From Rutidosis leptorrhynchoides (Eukaryota; Streptophyta; Magnoliopsida; Asterales; Asteraceae), in contig NC_092336.1 in assembly GCF_046630445.1 (NCBI RefSeq), forward strand, positions 508,495,501 through 508,559,500: a stretch of 64,000 bases of DNA. The letters are read 5' to 3'. Numbering within the stretch: the first letter of the stretch is position 1; each line of letters begins with the position of its first letter. The position numbers and the translations under genes are program-made. The notes beneath the pieces were generated by a model. That model had not been told where the DNA came from. It searched no databases and was given only the letters and a program-made list of their open reading frames with translations. Positions 1-11,890 of this stretch are shown here, piece after piece.

Positions 1-962
1 ACATTTTTTACATAAAAACCATATACATAACGACCATAATAGAGGGTTAGTTAATTTGGTAGCCAACTTTTTATCTTCTATATGACCTAAAAAGTCTTCG
101 TTATACAATCATCAGCAGCAGCCGTGGCGGCATCTGAATCTTTGTCAACATTAGCAGCTGCAGCGGCAACTGTAGCAGTTGCGGCAGGAAGTAGCAGACA
201 CAACAGTAGCGAATGCGGTTGGTAGTTGCTGAAAATCGTTAAACAATTTACTATATCAGTCTTAGACTTGAGTGAAAATCATCATTTATGTATTATGAGA
301 TAGATAAAGCTAGGTAAAGTAGTTACATGAATTTTGAATGACCGGTACAGTACGAAAAAATCGCAATCTAACCTCACCAATTAAGCTTCACTTCAACGAT
401 TTTGTGTCCTTGTATCCAAACTGCATTCAAAATTTAAGTTTACTCAGACATTGTCAACTTCAGCTATCAATTATAATAGAAAAATAAAACCTATCCCCCA
501 TATCCCCAGATATTGTTTTGTATGTGTATTTAGAAAAATGAAAACTAATCCATAAGTAAGAAATATCATTCCTTTAGCATTCAGATTGTGTCATTGTATA
601 AAAGATAACATGTGTCACCATATGACGAACAATTACATACCTTTTTATTACTTGTTTATGTCAACCTTTCTACCATCCAAGATCTGTATCATGTTGGACA
701 CATCTTGCAAGACCTGCACATACAATTGTTGTGCAAGCTGTACATACAGCTGTTCAAATCTGCACATACAAAAAAATACTCTCCGTAAGTACCTGAGTTT
801 TAAGGTGAGATGTACGTCAAGAATAACAAAGTAAAATTTAGAATGGAGATACTTGTATGCTTTCCCTATTCAGAATTGCTAGCTATATTCCTAACCTGAT
901 AACTGATGGAAATCGTGTGTACTTTTAACAATTCAGATTAACGCAGCGGATAATTAAAATAA
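1..962. other. AT-rich intergenic sequence with no supported gene
   Basis: I find no convincing gene. A short alanine-rich open stretch (about 91-231, plus strand) ends in a TAG and follows a CAG-rich run that could pass for a splice acceptor, so a terminal exon of an alanine-rich protein is conceivable but unsupported. The remainder is AT-rich, and its open frame at 586-834 is Cys/Tyr-rich and looks like chance. Confidence 0.4.
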
Positions 963-964
963 TA

Positions 965-1171
965 CTCCCTCCATCTCATTCCAATAGTCCACAGACAAAA
1001 AACACGCAGTTTTAGGAAATCCCACTAACTTCATTTCTCCACCAATGAAATATCTTCTCTCTCCAGATCCACCAATGAAATATCTTCTTTTCTTTCTATT
1101 TATGGAAGTGGACTATCAGAATGGGACAGCCCAAAATGGAATAATGGCCTATTGGAATGAGACGGAGGTAG
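965..1171. mobile_element. Stowaway-like MITE (Tc1/mariner type), 207 bp
   Basis: The element begins CTCCCTCC and ends GGAGGTAG. The terminal inverted repeats are about 23 bp long and match at all but two positions. A TA dinucleotide flanks each end (963-964 and 1172-1173), the target duplication expected of Tc1/mariner-derived MITEs. The interior has no coding capacity and contains a short direct repeat (CCACCAATGAAATATCTTCT, seen twice near 1040-1088). Mobility would need a transposase supplied from elsewhere. Confidence 0.85.
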
Positions 1172-1173
1172 TA

Positions 1174-1851
1174 ATCTTTTATTATTTTATGAACAAAAAT
1201 TACAAGATTAATATTTAAAAACATGCACACGATTAATTTATTCCCATGGATCCAGTTACACCAATAATAATTGTCAAGAATATAAAAATTACAAAGTGGA
1301 GTTAACGGTATACTTTCCTTGAAGAAACTGATGAACAGAGAGAAACCTACGATCAAAGGGTATGACCGTCTCTTTGGATAGTCCACTACACTTTCGAACA
1401 ACGCCAATAGATGCTAGTCCAAACCCAAGTACCTTATTAATATAATCAAATTATATTAATATATAAATAATGCTACGAATCAATGTTTATGGTATTGTGT
1501 TTTCGAAAAATTGAAAAGAAGCAGAATATTGGTTTTTGTCTTGTACTACAACTACCAAAAGTAATTTGAAGGTTTTAATTTCTCTGAGTTTGTTTTTTGT
1601 GTGTATTACCCATGCCAACTAAACATCAATATATATTGAGGAGAAAAAGGTTAAACCGACTCAAAAACCGCGTACATCTTGTTTTTGAATTATATTCACT
1701 TTCCAATTCTATTTTGTGTCAAATTCTTATTATTACGTAGCCATCAAGAAACTAGTTTCTATTCAATTATAAATATTAATTAATCGTCAATTAACTAATT
1801 AAGTTATAATTAAATATTTTTATTTATTTCGTTACTTGAGTAATATATATA

Positions 1852-1855
<4 letters not shown>
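1174..1855. other. AT-rich spacer without a recognisable gene
   Basis: No gene is supported here. The minus-strand open frame overlapping 1096-1407 runs through the MITE and is not credible as a gene. A perfect inverted repeat with 11-bp arms and a 3-nt loop lies at 1436-1460 (ATTAATATAAT on one arm); it is the only local structure I noted. Confidence 0.4.

Positions 1856-1941
<86 letters not shown>
1856..1941. repeat. (TA)n microsatellite, about 86 bp
   Basis: An uninterrupted alternating TA run. It marks the left limit of the sequence that I can assign to the copia 3' region. Confidence 0.95.
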
Positions 1942-1944
<3 letters not shown>

Positions 1945-2875
1945 ATTTGGCGTCTAGGTGTATATATGTGTGACCCTGAAGGCTCAAATGGATTTAGCCA
2001 TATAGTTATGTTGTGCCTTGCACATTAATCCTACAGACTCTCACTTGTGCATGGTACAACACCAAGTAACTATACAGATAATGGATACCGTCTAGCAACA
2101 GGCCATTATCCCTAAATTCACGTGAGGGTAGTTTCTCGGAACTGCTTATGATGAGTGTTAAATGTCATTCGTCCATTTGTTTCAGATACTTTAGTTAAAC
2201 TTGAGATATGGATCGTTAGTCATTCTCATTTGTTTAACACTTTTATTTCTCGATCTTAGAAATGAATTAGATCACCAAATTAATTAAGTATCATCTTAAT
2301 TACATCTGGGTGCGGCCACACAAATATCTTATTCATTCATCGAGGAGCACAAAAGTATCTAACTCCAAACATTTTGGAGGAACAAATCCTATTTTGCATA
2401 CACGTGTCTCTCACGAGCTTTACATTATACCCAATAATGGCCCTTATTAAAGCCTTATTCAGGACAGCGTTTAACCATATCAAAGTACAATATTCCACAC
2501 ATCGAAACGGGCGTGCATCTCAAGTCTAAGGACATAAAGACATAATCACTAAAAGATTCACTACTGACAACGATCCATGTAGTTGTATCTCGGATGGGTC
2601 ATTCCAATATTCATCATCAATGAATACATATGAATTTGGTCTCTACAAGTTAACTATTTATCATCAATAAATATAACCAAACATTCATATTAATCTTAAT
2701 TCATGTTATTCTCATAACATGACCGATTATGAAGATTTTGAATAATCAATAACTATTCATGGATTAAACATGCTAATATAGAACACAGTGATATAAATGA
2801 AAATGATCATACCAACTATATATCAATTCATTAAGATAAAACTGCTTAATGTTCCAAAATTATCCAAATACTAAA
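1942..2875 (-). mobile_element. 3' non-coding region of a Ty1/copia relic
   Basis: This stretch lies directly downstream (minus strand) of the copia RNase H fragment and has no open frame of its own. Its far end reads GAGCCTTCAGGGTCACAC on the minus strand, which resembles the 3' untranslated region of several plant copia lineages. I could not identify a 3' LTR pair or a target duplication, so the boundary at the TA array is provisional. Confidence 0.45.
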
Positions 2876-3304
2876 TTACAAATTAAAAAAATCAGCAGCA
2901 TAACGAAGTCCAATACTACTAGCATGATCATCATGCTTGTTATGTGTCATGGGCTTCGTGAACGGATCAGCCACATTATCATCTGTATGAACCTTAAGAA
3001 TACTAATATCATTCCTCTCAACGACTTCTTGAATGTAGTCAAACTTTCGAAGAATGTGTCTGCTACCCTTACGTACACGTGATTCTTTCGCAAGTATAAT
3101 AGCACTTGAATTATAACAGTACATTTCCATAGGGGATTCAATGCTGGGAACTACTCCGAGTTCAGCAATAAACTTTCGAATCCAAACAGCTTGCTGTGCA
3201 GCTTCTGAGGCAGCAATGTATTCTGCTTCCGTTGTAGACTGTGCAACTGTGCTCTGCTTCGAGCTCTTCCAATCAACTGCCCCGCCATTCATGACAAAGA
3301 CACT
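2876..3304 (-). pseudogene. Ty1/copia RNase H C-terminal fragment
   Basis: In a copia Pol polyprotein the terminal RNase H degrades the RNA strand of the RNA-DNA hybrid during reverse transcription. The frame shows the family landmarks in order: NGGAVDWKSSKQS, then TTEAEYIAASEA with the catalytic Glu, then HILRKFDYIQE, then KVHTDDNVADPFTKP, and it ends at a stop at 2876. The expected YCDN box reads YCYNSS, so a catalytic Asp is replaced by Tyr. The fragment is cut on its upstream side at about 3304 by the truncated LTR of E1. The frame runs on into that LTR, which makes a chimeric ORF to 3421. It is an inactive relic. Confidence 0.8.
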
Positions 3305-3308
3305 CGTT

Positions 3309-5942
3309 AAAAGTATGTAAAAGTATATGCTTAACCATGGGCACCCGGTAACTAACTTAACGTTTATGTACCCCCTGAAAGTGCACTTGGCAAGTGCGTA
3401 TAACCTCGAAGTATTAAACACTCGTTAAATGCTAGCGCGACTAGCCCGAGTGGGGATGTCAAACCCTATGGATCCATATCTAAGATTCGCGTTCACGGCT
3501 CAAAAACCGATGATTAAACGTTACCGAGCTAAAGGGAATGTTTCTGCCGTTATATAACCCACACATATATAAAGTTTAAGTACTCGTGCCTAGTATGTAA
3601 AACATAAAATCCGCATGTATTCTCAGTTCCCAAAACAAGTTAAAGTAAAAAGGGAATGCTATAACTCACAATGATTAGTAGTAACGGTAAGGTAGTAGTC
3701 GGAAAGTGGTGTGCAAGTAACGGTCCAAACGTCCTCAACCTAAGTCAAATAGCACTAAGTCAATAAGTCGTCTCAAAAGGTTTACAAGTATGTAATTAAG
3801 GTCATAAGGGTCATCATCAATCATCATTAAACAAAAGGTAACAAGTAAGGTTCGTTTATGAAAGTAGTTTAAAACAAGGTCTGACTTCAGTCAGTCACCA
3901 CGGCCTCTATCCTTACTGAGTTAAGGTGAGACCAGTGGACATGGCTCCGCCTATGAGTCCCTTAAGTGTGGTAAAATTTACAGAAGCAAACTCGTCTTGG
4001 TTTGACCGTGGCGACGGTCTAAGTGCGAGTAGGTCAGAAATTTCTGCACAACGTTAAAGGACATGGTAACGATCGGAGGGCTATAAATCCTAAACCGTAA
4101 CTCGGATTAAGACGAGTCCTATATGAAAAGTTATCTACTCGAAAAGTTCTATCTAAAAATCAAGGTTAGAACAGCCCAGGTCTACTGGTCTGTTCCAGAA
4201 GCATCAGGTCAGTAGGTTTTGGACAGAACAGTGGGTTTTGGAGAGTTCCGGTTGTCTCGGTGCTTGATGTTCATCACGGTTCTCATTCTTGATGCGTATA
4301 GCTTCAAGTGTACAACTCGTTGATGTGTTAACATCATTTTGACCAAGGTTTGTCCATCATAACTCAAGTGCAAGTGTTGTAAGTGTTTGATGAACCAAGG
4401 TTACATCAAGGCTTAGTTTCAACACTTACATGAACTTTAGAAGTAAAAACAAGTTATAAACTTAAATCAACAACTAGTAAAGTGTATGTAAGCTTTATAG
4501 CTTTTGTTTATGACAATTTAAGAAGACCATAAGCTAGATAACTTAGATCTTTCAAAGGTATTTGAAGTTGTAACTTGTAAGTTACACTTCCATGTTCTTG
4601 AAACTTATAAGTTAACCTTTAAGTTCAAGAGTATTATGAGATCAAGACTAACTAGTAGCACTTGACCAACAAACCAACAAGCAAGTATTTTAAGTGCATA
4701 AGGTAAAGAAACAAGTTAATTAAACAAGTAGCTAGTTCAAGTGTTGCTCATACTTTAAAGATTCAACCAAAGTTGATCTTTAAGTAAAGTAAACCTTAAG
4801 TTTACTTCCATGACTTGCAAGTATGATTTTTAACAACAAGAACTCATAATCTTTGAAATAAATAAAGTAGAAAGCTAACTAAACAAGAAGGTGATTCATA
4901 GTTGCTCTTACTTTTAAAGATTCAATCCAAGTTGATCTTTAAGTGAAGTAACTTCAAAGTTACTTCAAGAATTACAAGTAAAGAGTTTATACCACTATGA
5001 ACTTTAATTCTTTGAAACAAAATATGTAGAACATAACTAGAGAGATTATGTTCTTGATGTTCTTGTTAAATACAAGATATAAATGAAGAATCAAACTAAG
5101 AAGTTTGATCTTGTAACATGAAAGTAAGTAAGTAAACAACTTAGTAACTTACAAGTAATTAACTTTAAACAAGAACAAGTAACAAAAGTTTTAACAACAA
5201 AGATTGATGATGATTAAAGTAGCTAAGGCTACGGTTTTTAGTAAGCAAAAGGAAGAAGAAATTGTTCTAAGTTGCTTACAAGTATGAGAGAATGAGAGAA
5301 GAAGTTTGAGAGCAAATTTGAAATGCAAGTGTGTGTGTAATGAATGAGAGAACTAGTGAAGTAATAATGTAAAAAAATGAAATGAAAAATCTCTCCCCAA
5401 GTGTAAAGAGGCCGACGGCCAAGGGAGGTCAAGGGAGTGTGGTTTAGTTCTTTGGTCACTAGTGTGCAAAGCTTACAAAAGGTGGATTTTAGAAGGTGGT
5501 TCATGGGGATGGCAAGTCAACTAGATTTCAATCCTAAGTAACTAACTAGTCCCCTTTAAATTAATACTTACACTTGTAAGAGTTGGGCTAAATGTCCATT
5601 AAAAAAAAAGTAGGGTGGGCTTACACAAGTCCACTAACACTAAAAGGCCCAAGTTTGCAAGTAGTTAACAAGTAATCCAATAAAAGTCCAACTTAAGCTC
5701 AAGTAATTAACTAACCATTATAGTTAATTAAAATGATTAATAAAATTAATCATGAAGGTAAATAATACTTGAAAATATTATTCGTGCAAGTTCCGGGTGT
5801 CACAAAGACGTTTCGTGCATTTAAAGTTCGGGTACGGGCAATCAAAGCAACATGTAAATGTAGTAACATACATTCGTTTAATCACACGTATTAATAATAA
5901 TAACTATTAATAATTAACGTTGGAAAAACCAGGGTCGTTACA
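3309..5942 (-). repeat. E1 3' LTR, truncated (2634 bp)
   Basis: This matches 12323-14956 almost base for base and begins (minus strand) TGTAACGACCCTGG. The final 432 bp of the LTR, including the CA end, are missing at the copia junction. Inside the LTR a diverged tandem duplication of about 160 bp is visible (about 4709-4868 and 4869-5042), sharing AGTTGATCTTTAAGT. The 88-codon frame at 5238-5504 repeats identically in the other LTR and has no recognised domain. Confidence 0.92.
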
Positions 5943-5979
5943 TTACCCACCTGTTAAAGAAAATTTCGTCCCGAAATTT
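5943..5979 (-). promoter_or_regulatory. E1 polypurine-tract region with inverted repeat
   Basis: On the minus strand the sequence after the pol stop is AAATTTCGGGACGAAATTT followed by a purine-rich AGAAAA-type tract and GGTGGGTAA, then the LTR. The first block is a perfect inverted repeat with 8-bp arms and a GGA loop (5961-5979), and its first base is the last base of the pol TAA codon. The PPT primes plus-strand DNA synthesis in this class of element. Confidence 0.75.
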
Positions 5980-8900
5980 TAAGCTGAATCTGAAGGTGAT
6001 GGAGGAGGTGGGAAAAGGTGAGGATACTTCTGTCTCATGCGGTCCTCTCGTTCCCAAGTAAACTCAGGTCCTCGTTTGGAATTCCATCGAACTCGGACGA
6101 TCGGAATCCTATTGTGTTTCAACTCCTTGACTTCTTTTTCCATGATTTCAACGGGCTCTTCCACAAAGTGGAGTTTGTCATCGATAGTAAGTTCCTCCAA
6201 TGGTATGATAAGTTCAGGTGGAGCAAGACACTTCTTCAAGTTTGATACATGGAAGGTAGGATGAACTGAGCTCAATTGTGCTGGAAGATCAAGACGATAA
6301 GCAACGGGTCCAACACGTTCCAAAATTTCAAATGGACCAATGTACCGCGGGTTTAACTTTCCGCGTTTCCCAAAACGAATCACACCCTTCCAAGGTGCAA
6401 CCTTCAACATAACACGATCACCAACATTGAATTCAAAGTCTTTACGTTTAAGATCAGCATAACTCTTTTGGCGATCACGGGCTACCTTAAGTCTGTTTTG
6501 AATCTGAGCAATCTTTTCCGAGGTTTCATGGACTATCTCGGGCCCGGTGAGTTGCACTTCACCTAGCTCGGCCCAACAAAGAGGAGAACGGCACTTGCGG
6601 CCATACAACGCTTCAAAAGGTGCAGCTTTAATGCTCGAGTGATAACTGTTGTTGTACGAGAATTCGGCGAGTGGCAAATGCCTTTCCCAGGCCTTTCCAA
6701 AATCAATAACACATGCACGTAGCATGTCCTCCAAGGTTTGAATTGTTCGTTCACTTTGCCCGTCAGTCTGAGGGTGATATGCAGTGCTCATGTCGAGACG
6801 AGTTCCCATGGCTTCTTGTAGAGAACGCCAAAATCTAGAAGCAAAACGAGGGTCGCGATCGGAGATGATTGATATAGGTATACCATGTCGTGATACGACC
6901 TCTTTGATATAAAGTTGAGCAAGCCTCTCCATTGTATCGGTCTCCTTCATTGCTAAGAAGTGTGCAGATTTTGTAAGACGATCAACAATAACCCAAATGG
7001 TGTCGTATCCGCCCACCGTCTTTGGCAGCTTGGTGATAAAGTCCATAGTTATCATCTCCCACTTCCATTGCGGGATTTCCGGCTGTTGAAGTAACCCAGA
7101 AGGTTTTTGATGTTCGGCTTTAACCTTTGAGCAAGTCAAACACTTACTAACATAAGATGCAACATCTTTCTTAAGATTCGGCCACCAATACTGTTCCTTA
7201 ATATCATGATACATCTTGCCCGCTCCGGGATGAATCGAATATCTAGACTTGTGAGCTTCATCAAGTATGAGGCTTCGTAGATCTCCATAACGTGGTACCC
7301 AAATTCTTCCGGCATAACATCGGAGTCCGGATTCCCTAACCTCGAATCTAGAGACGAGGATGTTCAAATATTCATACCGTAAGTGCTTCTCTATGAGAGC
7401 CTGTTCTTGGGCTGCTCGGATTTGGTTCTGAAGATTGGAATGAATCGTGATGTTCAATGCTCGAACACGAAGAGGTGCCGATCTCTCCTTTCGGCTTAAT
7501 GCGTCAGCAACAACGTTGGCTTTACCCGGATGGTAGCGAAGTTCACACTTGTAATCATTTAGTGTCTCAATCCATCTTCGTTGTCTCATATTCAAATGTT
7601 TCTGATCGAATATATGCTGGAGACTCTTGTGATCGGTGAAGATAGTGCATTTAGTCTCATACAGATAGTGCCTCCACAATTTGAGTGCGAAGACAACGGC
7701 TCCAAGTTCAAGATCGTGTGTGGTATAGTTTCGTTCGTGGATCTTCAGTTGACGAGAAGCATAGGCGATGACCTTCATGCGTTGCATCAGTACACAACCA
7801 TAACCAGTTTTCGAGGCGTCGCAGTAAACAACAAAATCGTCATTACCCTCAGGAAGTGATAAGATAGGTGCAGTGGTTAACTTCTGTTTCAAGAATTGAA
7901 ATGCCTTCTCTTGTTCGTCTCCCCAAACAAATTTCTTTCCTTTGTGAGTGAGTGCGGTTAACGGACGTGAAATCAGAGAGAAACCTTCGATAAACCTTCG
8001 GTAGTAACCGGCAAGACCCAAAAATTGGCGGATGTGAGTCGGAGTAGTGGGGGTCTCCCACTTGCTGATCGCTTCTATCTTGGCGGGATCAACTTTGATG
8101 CCCTGGTCACTCACAACATGACCCAAAAACTGAACTTCCTTCAACCAGAATTCACACTTAGAAAACTTCGCGTAGAGTTGCTCTCGTCTCAAGAGCTCAA
8201 GTACCAATCGGAGATGATGCTCGTGTTCTTCCTCGCTCTTAGAGTAGATGAGGATGTCATCAATGAAGACTATAACAAACTTGTCCAAGTACGGCTTGAA
8301 AACACGGTTCATAAGGTCCATAAATACAGCAGGTGCATTGGTTAGACCGAATGGCATTACAAGAAACTCATAATGACCATAGCGGGTTCTAAATGCAGTT
8401 TTCATCACGTCGCTTTCTTTCACCCTCAACTGGTGATAGCCCGATCGCAAATCGATCTTTGAGTAAACACACGATCCTTGCAGTTGGTCAAAAAGATCGT
8501 CAATCCGTGGAAGAGGATACCGATTCTTGATTGTTAATTTGTTAAGCTCACGGTAGTCGATACACATTCGGAAGGATCCATCCTTCTTCTTCACAAACAA
8601 TACAGGTGCGCCCCACGACGAAGAACTTGGTTGAATAAACCCTCGATCAAGTAACTCTTGTAGTTGGCTTTGCAATTCTTGCATCTCGGAAGGTGCAAGT
8701 CTATAGGGTGCGCGAGCTACAGGTGCAGCTCCTGGCACTAAGTCAATCTGAAACTCTACTGCCCTCGGTGGCGGTAATCCAGGCAGTTCTTCGGGAAAGA
8801 CATCGGAAAACTCGTTCACAATACGCACATCTTCCACTTTCTTCTCCTCGGTTCCTACGGTTTTCACATGAGCTAGGACAGCAAGGCGTCCCTTCTTCAT

Positions 8901-10457
8901 TATCTTTTGCGCTTTCACGCAACTAATGAGGTTCAGTTGTGAGGTACATCTCTCGCCATAAATGGTTAGTGGCTCACCGTCTCCTTGGGGTATACGAAGA
9001 GCTTTGTCTCCACAAATAATCTCGGCTCTAATCTTAGTCAACCAATCCATACCAATAATAACATCAAAACTTCCCAACTTAATGGGAATCAAGTCTATCT
9101 CAAAGTCTACACCGGCTATGTTGATAATAGCCCCTCGGCCAATTTGGTCCACTTTTTCAAGTTTTCCGTTGGCTACCTCGACAAGCATACTTTCCTTTAA
9201 GGGAACTAACGACCAATCTAACTTATCACAAAAATGTCTACACACATAGCTCCTATCGGCACCAGTATCGAATAGGACAGAAGCTAAAAGATTGTTGATT
9301 TTGAATATACCTGTTACCAAGTCGGGGTTGTCGCGTGCATCTCTTGCATTAACATTGAAGGCTCTAGCACGTGGTGGTCCGCCATCCTTACGCTTGTTAG
9401 GACACTCGTTTCTGAAATGGCCCGTCTTTCCACATTCATAACACTTCTTAGGCCCATTGTTGTTGTGGTTTGGCTTCACATTCAAAGTGGTAACCTTGCA
9501 ATCCTTGCCAACATGTCCAGATCGTTGGCACTTCTCACAGATAACATTGCAATACCCAGTGTGGTGCTTGTAGCACCTATTGCATTGTGGTAAGGTTCCT
9601 TTGTAGTTCGGATTGGTGCGGTTGTTGTTGTTGGGGTTGGTGTTGTTGTTGTGCATGTTGTTGTTTTGCCTGAACCCTTCATGTCGTTTTGCCGGGTTTT
9701 GATCATAGTTCCTACCCCTGTTGTTGTTGTGGTTGTTGTCCCATTTCCTCTTTTCACCACTAACAGTTTCAAACTTAGCCTTCTCCGGCTCGTCAAGGAT
9801 GATTTGATTCAAGAGAGTATGCGCCATGCGCATTGCTTCGGGAACACTTGGTGGCTTGGATGAGGTAACATTACCCTTGATGGACTTAGGAAGTCCCGAG
9901 AAGTATTTCTCCAAACGCTTAAATTCGGGGGTGACCATGATTGGACACATAAGAGCCAATTCCAAAAACCTACGGTTGTAGCTGTTAAGGTCGTTCCCTA
10001 CGGTTTTCAATTGCATAAATTCGATTTCCATCTTTTGGATCTCGGTTCTCGGACAGTATTCCTCGATCATAGCACATTTAAATTCTTCCCAAGGCGTATC
10101 ATACGCCTCATCAATTCCTTGCGCTTGGGCCATGGTATTCCACCATGTGAGCGCGCCATCAGACAGTGTGCAAGATGCAAATTTCGTTTTGTTAGCCTCA
10201 GAACAATTGCTAACCCTGAATACCGATTCCAACTTTTCGAACCATCTGGTGAGACCGACGGGTCCCTCAGTGCCACTGAAGTAGTGTGGCTTGCAGCTTT
10301 GAAATTCCTTGTAAGTACACCCATCTCGGACGACAGGTGGATTGACAGGCGGTGGTGGTGGAGCTTGGGGTTGTCTTTCAGCTAGTGCAGCAGCGACTCG
10401 CTCGTTAATCATTTCCTCAATTTGTGCCGCGGTGGGGATAGATCTCCCGTTGGCCAT
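5979..10457 (-). CDS. E1 Gag-Pol polyprotein with chromodomain (1492 aa), intact
   Basis: A single unbroken frame encodes all replication proteins of a Ty3/gypsy chromovirus. Gag occupies about residues 1-375, with one atypical (C292-C303) and two canonical CCHC knuckles (about 307-320 and 339-352). The protease site DTGADRS is at 397-403. Reverse transcriptase covers about 570-790 with FIDD at 731-734. RNase H starts at YCDAS (878) and includes the TDH at 941. Integrase has the HHCC zinc motif (H1069, H1076, C1106, C1109) and catalytic D1139, D1200 and E1236. A GPF-type module (about 1371-1410) leads into a chromodomain with RVRWNS and EFTWERED (1434-1482), which is thought to direct integration to marked chromatin. 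The start ATG follows the leader by about 300 bp. No inactivating change is visible. It matches the Tekay lineage by overall architecture. Confidence 0.95.
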   Translation of the reverse strand: MANGRSIPTAAQIEEMINERVAAALAERQPQAPPPPPVNPPVVRDGCTYKEFQSCKPHYFSGTEGPVGLTRWFEKLESVFRVSNCSEANKTKFASCTLSDGALTWWNTMAQAQGIDEAYDTPWEEFKCAMIEEYCPRTEIQKMEIEFMQLKTVGNDLNSYNRRFLELALMCPIMVTPEFKRLEKYFSGLPKSIKGNVTSSKPPSVPEAMRMAHTLLNQIILDEPEKAKFETVSGEKRKWDNNHNNNRGRNYDQNPAKRHEGFRQNNNMHNNNTNPNNNNRTNPNYKGTLPQCNRCYKHHTGYCNVICEKCQRSGHVGKDCKVTTLNVKPNHNNNGPKKCYECGKTGHFRNECPNKRKDGGPPRARAFNVNARDARDNPDLVTGIFKINNLLASVLFDTGADRSYVCRHFCDKLDWSLVPLKESMLVEVANGKLEKVDQIGRGAIINIAGVDFEIDLIPIKLGSFDVIIGMDWLTKIRAEIICGDKALRIPQGDGEPLTIYGERCTSQLNLISCVKAQKIMKKGRLAVLAHVKTVGTEEKKVEDVRIVNEFSDVFPEELPGLPPPRAVEFQIDLVPGAAPVARAPYRLAPSEMQELQSQLQELLDRGFIQPSSSSWGAPVLFVKKKDGSFRMCIDYRELNKLTIKNRYPLPRIDDLFDQLQGSCVYSKIDLRSGYHQLRVKESDVMKTAFRTRYGHYEFLVMPFGLTNAPAVFMDLMNRVFKPYLDKFVIVFIDDILIYSKSEEEHEHHLRLVLELLRREQLYAKFSKCEFWLKEVQFLGHVVSDQGIKVDPAKIEAISKWETPTTPTHIRQFLGLAGYYRRFIEGFSLISRPLTALTHKGKKFVWGDEQEKAFQFLKQKLTTAPILSLPEGNDDFVVYCDASKTGYGCVLMQRMKVIAYASRQLKIHERNYTTHDLELGAVVFALKLWRHYLYETKCTIFTDHKSLQHIFDQKHLNMRQRRWIETLNDYKCELRYHPGKANVVADALSRKERSAPLRVRALNITIHSNLQNQIRAAQEQALIEKHLRYEYLNILVSRFEVRESGLRCYAGRIWVPRYGDLRSLILDEAHKSRYSIHPGAGKMYHDIKEQYWWPNLKKDVASYVSKCLTCSKVKAEHQKPSGLLQQPEIPQWKWEMITMDFITKLPKTVGGYDTIWVIVDRLTKSAHFLAMKETDTMERLAQLYIKEVVSRHGIPISIISDRDPRFASRFWRSLQEAMGTRLDMSTAYHPQTDGQSERTIQTLEDMLRACVIDFGKAWERHLPLAEFSYNNSYHSSIKAAPFEALYGRKCRSPLCWAELGEVQLTGPEIVHETSEKIAQIQNRLKVARDRQKSYADLKRKDFEFNVGDRVMLKVAPWKGVIRFGKRGKLNPRYIGPFEILERVGPVAYRLDLPAQLSSVHPTFHVSNLKKCLAPPELIIPLEELTIDDKLHFVEEPVEIMEKEVKELKHNRIPIVRVRWNSKRGPEFTWEREDRMRQKYPHLFPPPPSPSDSA

Positions 10458-10755
10458 GATGTTCTATACAAACATTTTGACTCAAGTCAAAATCCATTAT
10501 GCAAATAATAATAGTACATTATATAACAACCAACATGAAAACAGCACAACACGTGTTGATTAAATAACGCAAGCAGATATAAGTACCACAAAACCATGAG
10601 ATGATAACGTAAATAGAACACTTGCGCAAGAAGTAAGCAACACAAATTCCATTCATTAATGATAATAAGTTCATACATTACAATAAGTTCGTACATTACA
10701 TAAGTGAAATATGAGATTACAAAAGAGATTACAATACAGAATCTAGTACAAAGTC

Positions 10756-11553
10756 CTACGGCGATGGTGGGTACAAGATGTCCAAAACATGAGCCAACTG
10801 CTCCTCGAGCTCAGTAACTCGAGTCTGGAGAATCTCAATCTCCCGCCTCATTTCCTCATTAGAGGAAGATGGTGGGGCAGGTGGTGCTGGCGGTGCAGGT
10901 GGAGCCGGTGGTGCTGAAGTGGATGGTCCGGCTCTGGGTGGAGACGGTAATATCTGTGGGTCGGCGGGGTACGGCACCAGCCGTTTACGAGCAGTGATCC
11001 TACGACGCCGACCATAAGCGTCAGTGACAGTACGACCAGGAATTATGCCAGCGAAGCGATACCGCTTCTTCGGCGGGGTAGAAGGTGCCTGAATCGGTCG
11101 GTCAGCGGGATCCTCCTCATCACTGGAGTCGTCAGATGAGGTGTCGTCTGAAGAAGCATCGGTGGAAGAACCGTCGTCTGAATCATGCGGTGGTGGCGCG
11201 GGTGGCTCAACATATCCGAAAGCGGCCAACATCTGTCGGTGTCGGCCTGGCGTAATCACGGCTAAGCGGCCGTCGGCAGTGCGTCGGCAAGGTGTGCGCC
11301 AGTGGTTACGGAAGGGACCTTCCCCGAACTCCGCGGGGATCTCTATGCCACCAATGCGAGCCAGTTGCCTCGGGGGTCTGGAAGAAGACGCCGGGATAGG
11401 CACATTAGAGCTAGCTCCAGAACTAGAGGCGCCGGGGTCGCCAGTGGGTGTCGGGGCCGGAATGTCGGCAGCAGCAGCAGCAACAGGTGCAGCAGTGGGT
11501 GGAACAACGGGGCCTGAGCCGCTCGGGATGTCAGCAGGTGGAACGTCCGACAT
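10756..11553 (-). CDS. E1 extra ORF upstream of gag: Pro/Ala-rich protein with acidic stretch and coiled coil
   Basis: The ORF lies between the PBS and gag on the same strand. It is open from 11580, but the second Met (MSDVPP, 11553) is the more natural start because both other Tekay-type copies here also begin their leader protein with MS. Numbered from 11580, it has a Pro/Ala/Ser-rich N-terminus (about 17-70), a compact region around RIGGIEIPAEFGEGPF (75-90), a Ser/Asp acidic run (132-158), basic patches (KKRYR, GRRRRITARKR), a PAPPAPP repeat (223-237) and a C-terminal coiled coil (EEMRREIEILQTRVTELEEQ, 242-261). I recognise no enzyme. The function is unknown; a nuclear, RNA-binding or assembly role is only a guess. 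Its GC and CpG content is clearly higher than that of its surroundings. Confidence 0.7.
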   Translation of the reverse strand: MSDVPPADIPSGSGPVVPPTAAPVAAAAADIPAPTPTGDPGASSSGASSNVPIPASSSRPPRQLARIGGIEIPAEFGEGPFRNHWRTPCRRTADGRLAVITPGRHRQMLAAFGYVEPPAPPPHDSDDGSSTDASSDDTSSDDSSDEEDPADRPIQAPSTPPKKRYRFAGIIPGRTVTDAYGRRRRITARKRLVPYPADPQILPSPPRAGPSTSAPPAPPAPPAPPAPPSSSNEEMRREIEILQTRVTELEEQLAHVLDILYPPSP

Positions 11554-11871
11554 CTGAACAAGGAAAAATAAATTTTCCATGTCAGTATTTCATAAAGCAA
11601 GCAAATAATAGGCCAACAGTTTAAATCATGTATAACAATAAGTAGCATGGCAATATCAGTAATCGTACGAAACTAGCATGCAATCGAAAGCAAGTAATAG
11701 CATGCAGTAGTGAAATCACGTAGTAGCATACGGCATATAGCAGTAACAGTAAGCAGCAGCATGCAGTAAGTTCAGCGGAAACAAGTAAACTAGCAAGTTG
11801 TAGATTAGTCCTATTAGTGAATCCTACTCGGGTCGGTCTTAGACTCACTAATGCATCCTAATTCCCTACAA

Positions 11872-11888
11872 CCAATGCTCTGATACCA
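11872..11888 (-). other. E1 primer-binding site (initiator Met tRNA)
   Basis: The minus strand reads TGGTATCAGAGCATTGG two bases inside the LTR end. The first 12 bases match the complement of the plant initiator-Met tRNA 3' end. This fixes the element orientation and the LTR limit at 11891. Confidence 0.9.
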
Positions 11889-11890
11889 AA

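Noticed and set aside
91..231. Alanine-rich exon near the left edge
   Set aside because: Short and low in complexity, with no recognised family; kept only as a remark.
586..834. 82-codon Cys-rich frame
   Set aside because: No signal peptide, spaced cysteine pattern or homologue recognised; AT-rich chance ORF is more likely.
2849..3082. Plus-strand 77-codon frame
   Set aside because: Antisense to the recognised copia RNase H fragment.
5238..5504. 88-codon frame repeated at 14252-14518
   Set aside because: It lies wholly inside the E1 LTRs, which are near-identical anyway, and shows no domain.
8025..8345. Frames opposite to gag-pol in E1 (for example 7581-7859, 8025-8345, 10011-10385)
   Set aside because: Shadows of a strongly recognised coding strand.
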